Shown here one piece after another: positions 43,262 through 51,853 of a stretch of DNA of 64,000 bases. The notes beneath the pieces were generated by a model. The model saw only the letters and a list, made by a program, of their open reading frames with translations. It did not search any database and was not told where the DNA came from. The translations under genes and the position numbers were made by a program. How positions within the stretch are numbered: position 1 is the stretch's first letter; each line of letters starts with the position of its first letter. Source of the DNA: Bacteroidota bacterium (GTDB taxonomy: Bacteria > Bacteroidota > Bacteroidia > Bacteroidales > VadinHA17); NCBI GenBank assembly GCA_029552825.1, contig JAKPDL010000060.1:40053-104052 (forward strand), written 5' to 3'.

Positions 43262-43927
43262 ATGCTTGCAAAAGATCTCATATCAGAAACTGTTCCTGCT
43301 TTAAAAACCTCAGATACAGGGCAGACAGCTCTGAACTGGATGGAAGTCTTCAGGATTTCTCATCTTCCCATTGTAAACAACCAGGATTTTCTGGGCCTTA
43401 TTTCTGATGCAGACATATATGATTTAAATCAGCCTGATGAACCCATAGGGAATCACAAGCTTACCCTGCTGAAGCCTTATGTAACAATGGAGCAGCATAT
43501 TTTTGAGGTTATTGCTCTTGCTGCGAAGCTCAAACTTACCGTGATTCCAGTTCTTGATGAAAACGGCCATTACAGGGGAGTTATTACTGCAAATGATCTT
43601 ATTCAGCATGTTGCTAAGTTCTCGTCGATGGATCAGCCGGGAGGCATAATTGTACTTGAGATGGCTGAAAGAGATTATTCACTGACCCAGATTGCACATA
43701 TAGCTGAAAGTAACAATCTTAAGATACTCAGCATGTTTATTACGTCATCTCCTGACTCAATAAGGCTTGAGGTTACTCTCAAGCTCAATTCCAATGACCT
43801 GACTTCGGCTATCAGGACTTATGAGAGATACGGGTATGAAGTCAAAAAATGGGTTTCAACCGATGATATGCTTGACAGATTTTATGCTGAGCGGCTCGAT
43901 ATGCTGATAAAGTATATGAATATCTGA
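43262..43927 (+). CDS. CBS-domain protein
   Basis: 221 residues: two CBS motifs (TGQTALNWMEVFRISHLPIV near 19-38 and AAKLKLTVIPVLDENGHYRG near 83-102) that probably bind an adenine nucleotide, then an ACT-like C-terminal region from about 130 (GGIIVLEMAERDYSLTQIAH; DSIRLEVTLKLNSNDLTSAI). The plan resembles AcuB-type proteins, but no acetoin genes are near. It lies 7 bases upstream of nadK, which suggests a regulatory role linked to nucleotide or cofactor state; this is inference. Confidence 0.82.
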   Translation: MLAKDLISETVPALKTSDTGQTALNWMEVFRISHLPIVNNQDFLGLISDADIYDLNQPDEPIGNHKLTLLKPYVTMEQHIFEVIALAAKLKLTVIPVLDENGHYRGVITANDLIQHVAKFSSMDQPGGIIVLEMAERDYSLTQIAHIAESNNLKILSMFITSSPDSIRLEVTLKLNSNDLTSAIRTYERYGYEVKKWVSTDDMLDRFYAERLDMLIKYMNI

Positions 43928-43934
43928 TGCTTCT

Positions 43935-44813
43935 ATGTTAAAAAGGGTAGCTATATTCAGTTCAAGGGTTAATGAACGGACTGTAAGGGTGGTAAATCAC
44001 CTGATTGAAGAATTCTGCAGAAAGAACATCAGAATTTATCTTTACGACAAAACAGGTGAATTAAGGAAATGCCACGATGATTATTCAGTGGAAGTAATAG
44101 TGGATGCGGCAGAACTTAAAGAGAAGCCGGAGCTTATACTGAGTGTGGGGGGAGACGGGACATTTCTTGAGACCATGATGCTGGTTAAAGATCTTGAAGT
44201 ACCTATTGCAGGAATAAATACAGGACGACTCGGTTTTCTGGCCAATATATCTGAAGAAGAAGCGTGTCATTCGCTGGAATTTATATATAATGGCGATTTT
44301 GAAATTGTTGAAAGGTCTCTTCTGGAGATAACAGAACCCGCAGGTAAATTCGGAGGGTATGATCCGGTAGCACTCAATGAAGTAACAGTGCAGAAGTCGG
44401 GGCTGAGCATGATAACTATTAATGTTTACGTTGATAATGTTTATCTCAACACCTACAGGGCTGATGGGTTGATTGTATCTACTGCAACGGGTTCCACAGC
44501 TTATAACCTTAGTGCCGGTGGGCCTATTCTGCAGCCGGGAGATGACAGCATTATAATTTCGCCCCTTTCAGCACATAATCTCACTATCAGACCAATCGTT
44601 CTCCCGGGTACCAGCACGTTGAGAATGAATATTGAAGGCAGAAGTACCGCGTATCTTGCTACCTGCGACTTTCGTTCTGAAAAAATGCCCTTCAGCCAGG
44701 AGGTTCAGATAAGACAGTTTTCAAAAAAGCTGAAAACAGTAATGCTCAGGGGCAGGGATTTTTATAGCACCCTGAGAGACAAACTTATGTGGGGTGCCGA
44801 TAAAAGAAACTGA
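43935..44813 (+). CDS. nadK: NAD kinase
   Basis: Phosphorylates NAD to NADP. The 292-residue product has the signature LSVGGDGTFLETMML (GGDGT near residue 73), GINTGRLGFLANIS, the second conserved region LIVSTATGSTAYNLSAGGPI and PLSAHNLTIRPIVLPG. The length is normal. Gene order CBS-nadK-DUF6089-uppS-bamA-ompH matches other Bacteroidota, in which this region is often conserved. Confidence 0.95.
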   Translation: MLKRVAIFSSRVNERTVRVVNHLIEEFCRKNIRIYLYDKTGELRKCHDDYSVEVIVDAAELKEKPELILSVGGDGTFLETMMLVKDLEVPIAGINTGRLGFLANISEEEACHSLEFIYNGDFEIVERSLLEITEPAGKFGGYDPVALNEVTVQKSGLSMITINVYVDNVYLNTYRADGLIVSTATGSTAYNLSAGGPILQPGDDSIIISPLSAHNLTIRPIVLPGTSTLRMNIEGRSTAYLATCDFRSEKMPFSQEVQIRQFSKKLKTVMLRGRDFYSTLRDKLMWGADKRN

Positions 44814-44856
44814 TAAACAGAAATATAATCCTGTTTTAAAATGTACCAGATGTTTC

Positions 44857-44864
44857 TATATTTG
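44857..44864 (+). promoter_or_regulatory. Bacteroidota-type promoter before the PorG-like/uppS/bamA genes
   Basis: TATATTTG (exact TAnnTTTG), with TTTT at 44834-44837 nineteen bases before it. It would drive the outer-membrane biogenesis block that starts at 44891. Confidence 0.55.
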
Positions 44865-44890
44865 TATTTCAATGTATTATTCAGAAAATT

Positions 44891-45652
44891 ATGAAAAGGA
44901 TATTCATTGTTATATGTATCCTGTGTTTTCTGGGAGGCTCCATTCATGGGCAGCTCTGGAGAACAAAGAGGTATGAAGCTGTGGCAGGAATTGGTACCAC
45001 GAACTTTTTCGGAGACATAGGAGGTTTTTCACAAACGGAAAATATACTTGGATTGAAGGATCTCAGTTTTCTGCAGACCAGATTTAATATAGGCGGGAGT
45101 CTTCGCTACAGAATAACCCAGAATTTCAGTACGAGGTTGAGTCTCTACTCGGGGATGTTTCATGCTACCGACAGGAGAGGTTCCAACGAGGATAGGGAGA
45201 TGGCAGCAAATACAACTTTCTTTGAACCAGACCTGATAGCTGAATTCTGTTTCATAAAAAGTCAGATGGAAAACAGTTACCTTTTTTCAAAAGGAAGGAG
45301 GACAAGATTTAGGAGCATTATTTCATCTCTTGACATATATGCATTCGGAGGAATTGGCGGGTTGGCTTACAGCGTTAAAGGGAATGAAGAACTTGTTGCG
45401 CATGGGATGAAAAGTGGAGGTTTCACGGCAGTTATACCAGCTGGTATAGGAGTAAACCTTCTTATTACGCCTGATTACAATTTAGGATTAGAACTGGGAG
45501 GCAGATATTCTTTCTCTGATTACCTCGACGGATATACATCACAATATTCTCGTGCGAATGACGTTTACTATTTTTTTAATGTAACATTTACATACAAACT
45601 TTTGACAGGGAGAAATGGGTTACCAGCATTTTTAAGCGGGAGAAGATTCTGA
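44891..45652 (+). CDS. DUF6089/PorG-like outer-membrane protein, first copy
   Basis: 253 residues with a signal peptide (to about residue 20, SIHGQLW) and an outer-membrane barrel-like body: TNFFGDIGGFSQT near 38, FNIGGSLRYRITQNFSTRLS near 69-88, and strands ending in YFFNVTFTYKLL. The opening, a short GTTNFFGDIG turn after the signal, is also found in the next gene as GVTSYIGDINPG, so the two are paralogues. PorG of Porphyromonas is a type IX secretion component of this family and lies directly before uppS-bamA. Which of the two copies does that work is undecided. Confidence 0.78.
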   Translation: MKRIFIVICILCFLGGSIHGQLWRTKRYEAVAGIGTTNFFGDIGGFSQTENILGLKDLSFLQTRFNIGGSLRYRITQNFSTRLSLYSGMFHATDRRGSNEDREMAANTTFFEPDLIAEFCFIKSQMENSYLFSKGRRTRFRSIISSLDIYAFGGIGGLAYSVKGNEELVAHGMKSGGFTAVIPAGIGVNLLITPDYNLGLELGGRYSFSDYLDGYTSQYSRANDVYYFFNVTFTYKLLTGRNGLPAFLSGRRF

Positions 45653-45670
45653 AAAGGGATACGTCTTTTG

Positions 45671-46354
45671 ATGAAAAAAATACTTTTTTTAAACTTATTA
45701 TTGCTGCTTACCGTTGTTATGTACGGGCAGAGAAGTGCTGATTACGGGGTAACGGGTGGTGTTACTTCATATATAGGGGATATTAATCCTGGAAGGCTTC
45801 TCTATTCGGTTCAGCCTGCTGCAGGGGTTTTTTACAGGTATAACCTTCATCCCCGTCAGGCTTTCAGATTAAATCTGATGGCAGGAGGTCTCTCAGGTAA
45901 TGATCTGGATTTCAATAACAGTTTTCAGCAGACACGTGCCAGTTCCTTTTCAGGGGTTATAGGAGAATGGAGTGTGGTGTTTGAGTTTAATTTCTTTCCT
46001 TACAGCACACAGGGGAGGAGATGGAATTCTTCTCCTTATTTTGCAGCCGGGGCAGGCATTGCCTTTATAAATACGTCAGTTTTTACTTATACTCCCGTCC
46101 TTCCTTTTTCGTTCGGATACAAGTTAAATATTTACAGAAATCTAGGAGTTGAGATCGAATATGGTTTTCGTAAAAGTTTTTATGATAACTTTGACGGCTT
46201 AACTGACAACATTGATCCGGACGACCATGGATGGTATCATAATAACGACTGGTATACATATACGGGGGTTTCGTTTACGTGGAAAATATACAATAAACTT
46301 GCAGGTTGTCCGGTTTATGATGATGTAAAAAATAACAAAAAGAAAAAGCATTAG
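45671..46354 (+). CDS. DUF6089/PorG-like outer-membrane protein, second copy
   Basis: 227 residues with a signal peptide (MKKILFLNLLLLLTVVMYGQ), then GVTGGVTSYIGDINPGRLLY, YRYNLHPRQAFRLNLMAGGL, FEFNFFPYST, SPYFAAGAGIAFIN and VGIEIEYGFRKSFYDNFDGL-like strands, ending in a charged KNNKKKKH tail. It is shorter than its upstream paralogue but closer in length to PorG (about 230) and lies immediately before uppS, the position of PorG in Porphyromonas. I therefore take it as the likelier ortholog. The ATG at 45671 is preferred to the TTG just before it. Confidence 0.8.
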   Translation: MKKILFLNLLLLLTVVMYGQRSADYGVTGGVTSYIGDINPGRLLYSVQPAAGVFYRYNLHPRQAFRLNLMAGGLSGNDLDFNNSFQQTRASSFSGVIGEWSVVFEFNFFPYSTQGRRWNSSPYFAAGAGIAFINTSVFTYTPVLPFSFGYKLNIYRNLGVEIEYGFRKSFYDNFDGLTDNIDPDDHGWYHNNDWYTYTGVSFTWKIYNKLAGCPVYDDVKNNKKKKH

Positions 46355-46355
46355 G

Positions 46356-47120
46356 ATGTCGCTCAGGGAGCAGATAGATATTAAAAAACTTCCGTTGCAC
46401 GTTGCCATAATTATGGACGGAAACGGAAGATGGGCAAAGCAGAGGGGCCTCGAGAGGAATATTGGACATCAGGAGGGGGTAAAAGCTGTAAGGGAGGTAA
46501 TAGAGTGTGCTGCAGAACTGGGTATGAAATATCTTACCCTTTATACTTTTTCTAAAGAAAACTGGAGCCGACCCGATAAAGAAGTGGCTGCATTGATGGA
46601 TCTTATGGCTCAGGCATTAAATAATGAAACCGAAAACCTTGTTAAAAACAATATCAGGCTAAGGGTAATAGGAGATATCGACAGGCTTGATACCAACATA
46701 AGAAAAAAACTTCTTGAAACTGTGGAACTTACATCCAAACTGGATGGACTTAACCTGATTGTCGCTTTAAGTTACAGTTCGAGATGGGAAATTTTTCAGG
46801 CTGCAAAAAAATTTGCAGAAGACTATATGAACGGAAAAATAAGTCCCACACTTGATGATGAAAATATTTTCGGAAACTATTTGCTTACTGCAGGAATACC
46901 TGATCCGGAGCTGATGATAAGAACAAGTGGTGAGATGAGAATAAGTAACTTCCTGCTATGGCAGATGGCATACACAGAGTTATATTTTACTGATATACTT
47001 TGGCCTGATTTTCGCAAGGAACATTTTTACGAAGCTATTATAGATTACCAGAAAAGAGAAAGAAGATTTGGAAAAACGAGTGAGCAGATAATGAAAAACG
47101 GAGGAAGTGATGAGGATTAG
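46356..47120 (+). CDS. uppS: Isoprenyl transferase (undecaprenyl diphosphate synthase)
   Basis: Makes the C55 lipid carrier for peptidoglycan and glycan synthesis. The 254-residue product has the cis-prenyltransferase motifs: HVAIIMDGNGRWAKQRGLER (catalytic Asp near residue 21), TLYTFSKENWSRP, and the C-terminal LMIRTSGEMRISNFLLWQMA and ELYFTDILWPDF. It starts one base after the PorG-like stop, and its last codons overlap the bamA start, so the three are coupled. Confidence 0.96.
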   Translation: MSLREQIDIKKLPLHVAIIMDGNGRWAKQRGLERNIGHQEGVKAVREVIECAAELGMKYLTLYTFSKENWSRPDKEVAALMDLMAQALNNETENLVKNNIRLRVIGDIDRLDTNIRKKLLETVELTSKLDGLNLIVALSYSSRWEIFQAAKKFAEDYMNGKISPTLDDENIFGNYLLTAGIPDPELMIRTSGEMRISNFLLWQMAYTELYFTDILWPDFRKEHFYEAIIDYQKRERRFGKTSEQIMKNGGSDED

Positions 47121-49611
47121 AAAATCATATATACTACTATTTGTTTTTATCTTGATGGCATCCACCTTTGCAATGGTTGCACAGGAGGAAAGAGCTGAGA
47201 TATATGATTACAGGGAGATTGATGAATACATAATCGGAGGAATTACAATTTCAGGAGTAAAATATCTGGACTCCAATGCTCTAATAAGTATTTCCGGGCT
47301 AAAGACAGGACAGGCAATTACAATACCAGGGGAAGAAATATCCTCAGCAGCTAAAAAACTCTGGAACCAGGGCCTCTTTTCTGACGTCAGGATATCAATT
47401 ATGGAAATGAGAAATGACACAGTTTTTCTCGATATTTTTCTTCAGGAACGGCCAAGGTTGTCAAGTCTTAAAATTACAGGGCTTTCAAGAAATGAAACGC
47501 AGGACATCAGGGAGAAGATAAAGCTACCTGCCGGCTCACAGATAACTGCATTCATATTAAATAATACTGAAAAGATTATAAAAGACCATTTTGTTGAAAA
47601 AGGTTTTCACAATACTACAGTAAATTTTATACAGAAGGATGATCCTGACAAACCCAACAGTGTGATTCTGACAATTGAAGTAAATAAGAACGAGAGAGTC
47701 AAAATTGGTGAGATTCAGTTTGTGGGAAATCAGGCCTTTGACGATCGCAAACTGAAAAGGCAGATGAAGGGTACAAAAGAAAAGAACTGGAACTTTTTCA
47801 GGGCCTCAAAGTATATAGAAGACAAGTTTGCGGAAGACAAGGAAAAACTTTATACCTTTTATAATGATCACGGATATAAGGACTTTACGATTCTTTCTGA
47901 TTCAGTATACAGGATATCATCCGACCGTTTGGGTTTGTTAATAAAAGTAGATGAAGGCCGACAATATTTTATAAGGAATATAACATGGGTAGGTAACAGT
48001 ATTTATCCTACACGGTTGCTCGACCAGGTTCTAAATATTGAAAAGGGGGCTGTATACAATAAGAGTCTTCTTAACAAACGTCTCAAGATTGACGAAGATG
48101 CAGTAAGCTCACTCTATCTCGACAATGGTTACCTCTTTTCCAATCTTACACCAGTAGAGGTGAAGGTTGAAGGTGATTCGGTTGACATTGAAGTAAGAAT
48201 ATTTGAAGGTGACCAGGCTTATCTGAATGATGTGGTAATCACTGGCAATACGAGGACCAATGAGCATGTGGCAAGGAGGGAGCTTTATACATTGCCCGGG
48301 GATCTTTTCAGTAAGGAGAAAATATTACGTTCTGTACGACAGCTTGGTGTGCTGGGCCATTTTGACCCGGAAAAAATAAACCCCCAGCCCATACCTGATC
48401 CCATGAATGGAACCGTTGACCTTCTCTACCCCCTTGAGGAGAGGGCAAACGACCAGTTTGAAATATCCGGTGGCTGGGGCGCAGGAATGTTAGTTGGGAC
48501 GGTGGGAGTTAGGTTCAACAATTTTGCAATGAAGAACTTCTTTAACCTGAGTGAGTGGAGACCTTATCCTTCGGGCGATGGGCAGTCGCTTAGTATAAGA
48601 GCCCAGTCGAACGGACGAATTTATCAGTCGTATAACATTTCTTTCGTTGAGCCATGGCTTGGAGGTAAAAGTCCCAATACATTTTCTGTCTCATTCTACA
48701 GGTCGGTAATGACAAACGGCAGAAAGAAAAATGAAGACGGACGGCAATCGATGATTATCGACGGGGCCTCAATAGGCCTCGGGAAAAGACTTGAATGGCC
48801 CGACGACTATTTCTCACTTTACGGTGAGCTTAACTTTCAGCGGTATGACCTGAACAACTATAATGTGTTCCGCTTCCTTTTCGAAAACGGCACCTCCAAT
48901 TTGTTCAGTGTTACAGCACGACTGATGAGATTCTCAACAGCTCCGAACCTTATCTATCCGAGAAGCGGTTCGAGTTTCTCACTGCAACTTCAGGTAACAC
49001 CGCCATATTCTCTGATTAACGGAAGAGATTATAAAGGTGCAACTGACCAGGTAAAATACAGATGGATCGAATTCCATAAATGGGTATTCAAAGCCGATTA
49101 TTATTTTCCGATTACAAGAAATGACAAACTTGTACTTAATACAAAATTTGCATTCGGATACCTTGGCTTCTATAATAAAGACATTGGACCTTCACCTTTT
49201 GAGAATTTCTATCTGGGTGGCGACGGTATGACGGGGTACAGCTTCTACGGACGTGAGGTGATTGCACTACGTGGTTACACAAATGGTTCCCTTACCCCAA
49301 GTGATCCAGTGAAAGGTTCTCCAGCAGGAAATGTTTATTCCAAAATTACATTTGAGCTCAGGTATCCTATTACGCTTAATCAGCAGGCAACTATTTATGC
49401 CCTTACATTCCTTGAGGCAGGTAAAGCATGGTATGAACTGAAAGAATATAATCCTTTCAGGATGCACAGGTCGGCCGGAGTGGGATTGAGAGCAAACCTG
49501 CCCATGTTCGGACTGTTGGGCATTGACTGGGGATATGGATTTGATGCCGTGCCCGGAAATCCCGATGCAAATAAATCGCAATTCCATTTCGTGATTGGCC
49601 AGCAATTCTAA
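47110..49611 (+). CDS. bamA: Outer membrane protein assembly factor BamA
   Basis: BamA folds and inserts barrel proteins into the outer membrane. The 833-residue product has a signal peptide ending near FAMVAQ, five POTRA domains (about residues 37-450; for example ITISGVKYLDSNALISISGL, IGEIQFVGNQAFDDRKLKRQ and NDVVITGNTRTNEHVARREL), and a 16-strand Omp85 barrel with YNISFVEPWLGGKSPNTFSV and the family-typical end SQFHFVIGQQF. An aromatic last residue (Phe) is present. I chose ATG 47110; it overlaps the uppS 3' end. Two ompH/skp genes follow. Confidence 0.95.
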   Translation: MRIRKSYILLFVFILMASTFAMVAQEERAEIYDYREIDEYIIGGITISGVKYLDSNALISISGLKTGQAITIPGEEISSAAKKLWNQGLFSDVRISIMEMRNDTVFLDIFLQERPRLSSLKITGLSRNETQDIREKIKLPAGSQITAFILNNTEKIIKDHFVEKGFHNTTVNFIQKDDPDKPNSVILTIEVNKNERVKIGEIQFVGNQAFDDRKLKRQMKGTKEKNWNFFRASKYIEDKFAEDKEKLYTFYNDHGYKDFTILSDSVYRISSDRLGLLIKVDEGRQYFIRNITWVGNSIYPTRLLDQVLNIEKGAVYNKSLLNKRLKIDEDAVSSLYLDNGYLFSNLTPVEVKVEGDSVDIEVRIFEGDQAYLNDVVITGNTRTNEHVARRELYTLPGDLFSKEKILRSVRQLGVLGHFDPEKINPQPIPDPMNGTVDLLYPLEERANDQFEISGGWGAGMLVGTVGVRFNNFAMKNFFNLSEWRPYPSGDGQSLSIRAQSNGRIYQSYNISFVEPWLGGKSPNTFSVSFYRSVMTNGRKKNEDGRQSMIIDGASIGLGKRLEWPDDYFSLYGELNFQRYDLNNYNVFRFLFENGTSNLFSVTARLMRFSTAPNLIYPRSGSSFSLQLQVTPPYSLINGRDYKGATDQVKYRWIEFHKWVFKADYYFPITRNDKLVLNTKFAFGYLGFYNKDIGPSPFENFYLGGDGMTGYSFYGREVIALRGYTNGSLTPSDPVKGSPAGNVYSKITFELRYPITLNQQATIYALTFLEAGKAWYELKEYNPFRMHRSAGVGLRANLPMFGLLGIDWGYGFDAVPGNPDANKSQFHFVIGQQF

Positions 49612-49637
49612 TTGTTAAACCTAAAAAACAGAAAATT

Positions 49638-50153
49638 ATGAAAAAGATAATTCTATTAACCGCAGCAATAGTTCTGGCTTCGGCTTTTGCCACTGCACAG
49701 AAATATGCGTTTGTCGATACCGATTACATCAGAAAAAATATCCCTGCATTCAATACTGCCCAGGAACAACTTGATAAACTGTCAAAGCAGTGGGAACAGG
49801 AGATAGCTGATGGTTATGCAGAAGTTGAAAAAATGTATAAGGCATACCAGAACGAAGCAGTATTGCTATCACAGGAAATGAAAACCAAACGTGAAGAAGC
49901 AATAATTAACAGGGAGAAGGAAGTAAAAGAACTGCAGAATAAATATTTCGGCATAGAGGGTGAACTTTTCAAAAAACGTGAAGAGCTGATTAAACCCATT
50001 CAGGACGAAATCCTTAAAGCAATCAAGGAGATTGCAGTTGAAGGAAGCTATGCAGTAATATTCGATACAGCAGCAGGTGGAAATGTGCTATATGCAAACC
50101 CCAAGTACGATATCAGCGATCAGGTGCTTGAAAAACTCGGATACAGAAAATAA
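49638..50153 (+). CDS. OmpH/Skp-family periplasmic chaperone, first copy
   Basis: Skp-type chaperones hold unfolded outer-membrane proteins on their way to BamA. The 171-residue product has a signal peptide (to about 20, FATAQ), the family start KYAFVDTDYIRKNIPAF, a long charged coiled-coil region (residues 35-115), and VEGSYAVIFDTAAGGNVLYA near the end, the usual trimerisation fold. It lies 26 bases after bamA and is followed by a second copy. Confidence 0.92.
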   Translation: MKKIILLTAAIVLASAFATAQKYAFVDTDYIRKNIPAFNTAQEQLDKLSKQWEQEIADGYAEVEKMYKAYQNEAVLLSQEMKTKREEAIINREKEVKELQNKYFGIEGELFKKREELIKPIQDEILKAIKEIAVEGSYAVIFDTAAGGNVLYANPKYDISDQVLEKLGYRK

Positions 50154-50228
50154 TTAATTTTCAGACAGTTTTAACAAAACATTAAGAAAATAATAAGCTT
50201 TGGAATCAATTGATTTTAGTTAAATAAT

Positions 50229-50236
50229 TATTTTTG
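50229..50236 (+). promoter_or_regulatory. Bacteroidota-type -7 element before the second ompH/skp gene
   Basis: TATTTTTG, exact TAnnTTTG, 28 bases before the ATG, in the 111-base gap between the two skp-like genes. Confidence 0.5.
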
Positions 50237-50264
50237 TGAAGATTTAATTAATAAACTGTAAGTA

Positions 50265-50786
50265 ATGAAAAAAATCACAGCAATTATTTTGACGGGAGTT
50301 ATTTTCCTGATTACAGCTCAGCTGACTACAGGCCAGACATTGAAGTTCGGACATATTAATACTGACGAACTTATAAGAGCCATGCCTGAATATGATACTG
50401 CACTTGCAAAACTAAACAGGTTGCAGAAAGAACTGACCAACACATTGGAACTGATGCAGGTTGAGCTTAATAATAAAATTGAAGCTTACAATAAGGAAAG
50501 CAAACTTTTATCTGACCTTGTGCGCCAGACGAAGGAACAGGAAATTGCTGACATGAACAGACGTATTCAGGATTTTCAGCTTCAGGCCCAAAGTCAGCTA
50601 CAGGAAGAACAGGCAAACCTGACAAGGCCTATTTTCGAAAAAGTCGATAAAGCAATCAGAGACGTTGGGAAAGAAGGCGGGTTTATCTATATTTTTGATG
50701 TTGCCAACAGGCAATTGCTATATTTCGACGAGACGAAAAGCGTCAATGTAACGGCACAGGTAAAAGCCAAGCTGGGACTTAAATGA
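50265..50786 (+). CDS. OmpH/Skp-family periplasmic chaperone, second copy
   Basis: 173 residues with a signal peptide (to about 23, TTGQT), the Skp opening KFGHINTDELIRAMPEYDTA, a helical hairpin rich in Gln, Glu and Lys, and EGGFIYIFDVANRQLLYFDE near the end. It is a diverged paralogue of the preceding gene, the arrangement found in many Bacteroidota after bamA. A promoter precedes it and a terminator follows, so it can also be expressed alone. Confidence 0.92.
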   Translation: MKKITAIILTGVIFLITAQLTTGQTLKFGHINTDELIRAMPEYDTALAKLNRLQKELTNTLELMQVELNNKIEAYNKESKLLSDLVRQTKEQEIADMNRRIQDFQLQAQSQLQEEQANLTRPIFEKVDKAIRDVGKEGGFIYIFDVANRQLLYFDETKSVNVTAQVKAKLGLK

Positions 50787-50809
50787 AGTAGCGGCTGATA
50801 TAATCATGG

Positions 50810-50846
50810 CATCCTTCAGGATTAACTTCCCGAAGGATGTTTTTTT
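50810..50846 (+). terminator. Intrinsic terminator after the second ompH/skp gene
   Basis: CATCCTTC (50810-50817) pairs with GAAGGATG (50832-50839), followed directly by seven T (50840-50846). It closes the bamA-skp block before murI. Confidence 0.88.
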
Positions 50847-50879
50847 ATTAATATCACTAAAAGCATATTTTCTTTTTTG

Positions 50880-51686
50880 ATGGATCTTAAACGACAGCCA
50901 ATAGGAATCTTTGATTCAGGAGTTGGAGGACTGACGGTTGCTCATGCAATAAAACAACTGATGCCGGGCGAAAGTATTGTCTATTTTGGCGATACTGCAC
51001 ACCTGCCCTACGGTGATAAATCGGCTGAACTCATCTGCCAGTATTCTGAGAAAATAGTCGAATTTCTTCTTGGCCAGAATGCAAAGATGATTCTTATTGC
51101 ATGTAACTCTGCTTCTGCTTCGGCGTATGACTATCTGCAGAAAAAGTTTGGAAAGGACACAATAATTCTGGATGTCATATCTCCTGTGATAGAATATGTC
51201 AGCAGCCGGAATTTCAAAAAAATAGGTGTTATAGGTACAAAAAGGACAATTGCTTCGGGTGTTTATGAAAAAATGATTGCCCTAAAATCCCCTGAAACGA
51301 AAGTGGTATCACTCGCAACACCTTTATTTGTTCCAATGATAGAAGAGGGATTTATTTTTGATGATATAAGCAATCAGATTATAAGGGCTTATCTTTCCAA
51401 TCAATTATTTGAAGGTATCGAGGCCCTGATACTTGGATGCACACACTATCCGATAATACGTAATCAGATAAGTAAATTTTTTGACTTTCGCGTTGAAATA
51501 ATCGATTCTTCAAGGGTTGTTTCATCAGTGGTGAGGGATATACTTCAGAAAAACAACATCCAGAATGATTCCCGCCTGGTAAATGACAGGTTTCTGGTTT
51601 CAGATTATACAGAATATTTCAGGAAAATTGCCAGACTATTTTTTGAGAAGGAAATCAATCTGGAAAAAACTGACATCTGGTCATGA
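50880..51686 (+). CDS. murI: Glutamate racemase
   Basis: Supplies D-glutamate for peptidoglycan. The 268-residue product has GIFDSGVGGLTV (Asp/Ser near residue 11), FGDTAHLPYGDKS, the catalytic Cys in LIACNSASA (near 73), and the second catalytic Cys in ALILGCTHYPII (near 184). The two-Cys set is complete. I chose ATG 50880 rather than the TTG next to it. It begins 33 bases past the skp terminator. Confidence 0.95.
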   Translation: MDLKRQPIGIFDSGVGGLTVAHAIKQLMPGESIVYFGDTAHLPYGDKSAELICQYSEKIVEFLLGQNAKMILIACNSASASAYDYLQKKFGKDTIILDVISPVIEYVSSRNFKKIGVIGTKRTIASGVYEKMIALKSPETKVVSLATPLFVPMIEEGFIFDDISNQIIRAYLSNQLFEGIEALILGCTHYPIIRNQISKFFDFRVEIIDSSRVVSSVVRDILQKNNIQNDSRLVNDRFLVSDYTEYFRKIARLFFEKEINLEKTDIWS

Positions 51687-51710
51687 TGGTTTTAATTATA
51701 CTTTAAAAAA

Positions 51711-51728
51711 GTATGACCAAAGTCATAC
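51711..51728. promoter_or_regulatory. Palindrome with CRP/FNR-like geometry upstream of korAB
   Basis: GTATGAC-CAAA-GTCATAC is a perfect 7-bp inverted repeat. Read as TATGA-N6-TCATA it has the TGA-N6-TCA arrangement of CRP/FNR-family operators. It lies about 125 bases before korA and is not followed by a T-run. Alternatively it may be part of a weak murI 3' hairpin. Confidence 0.4.
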
Positions 51729-51853
51729 AGTAAATATGATATTTATCTGAACTTTCGATTATTAATTCAATTAATTTTGCATTGAAAAAACAAAAGATAC
51801 TGTTAAATTGTTAACAGTTTATATTTACTGATAAAATTTATAGAGGTAAGCAG

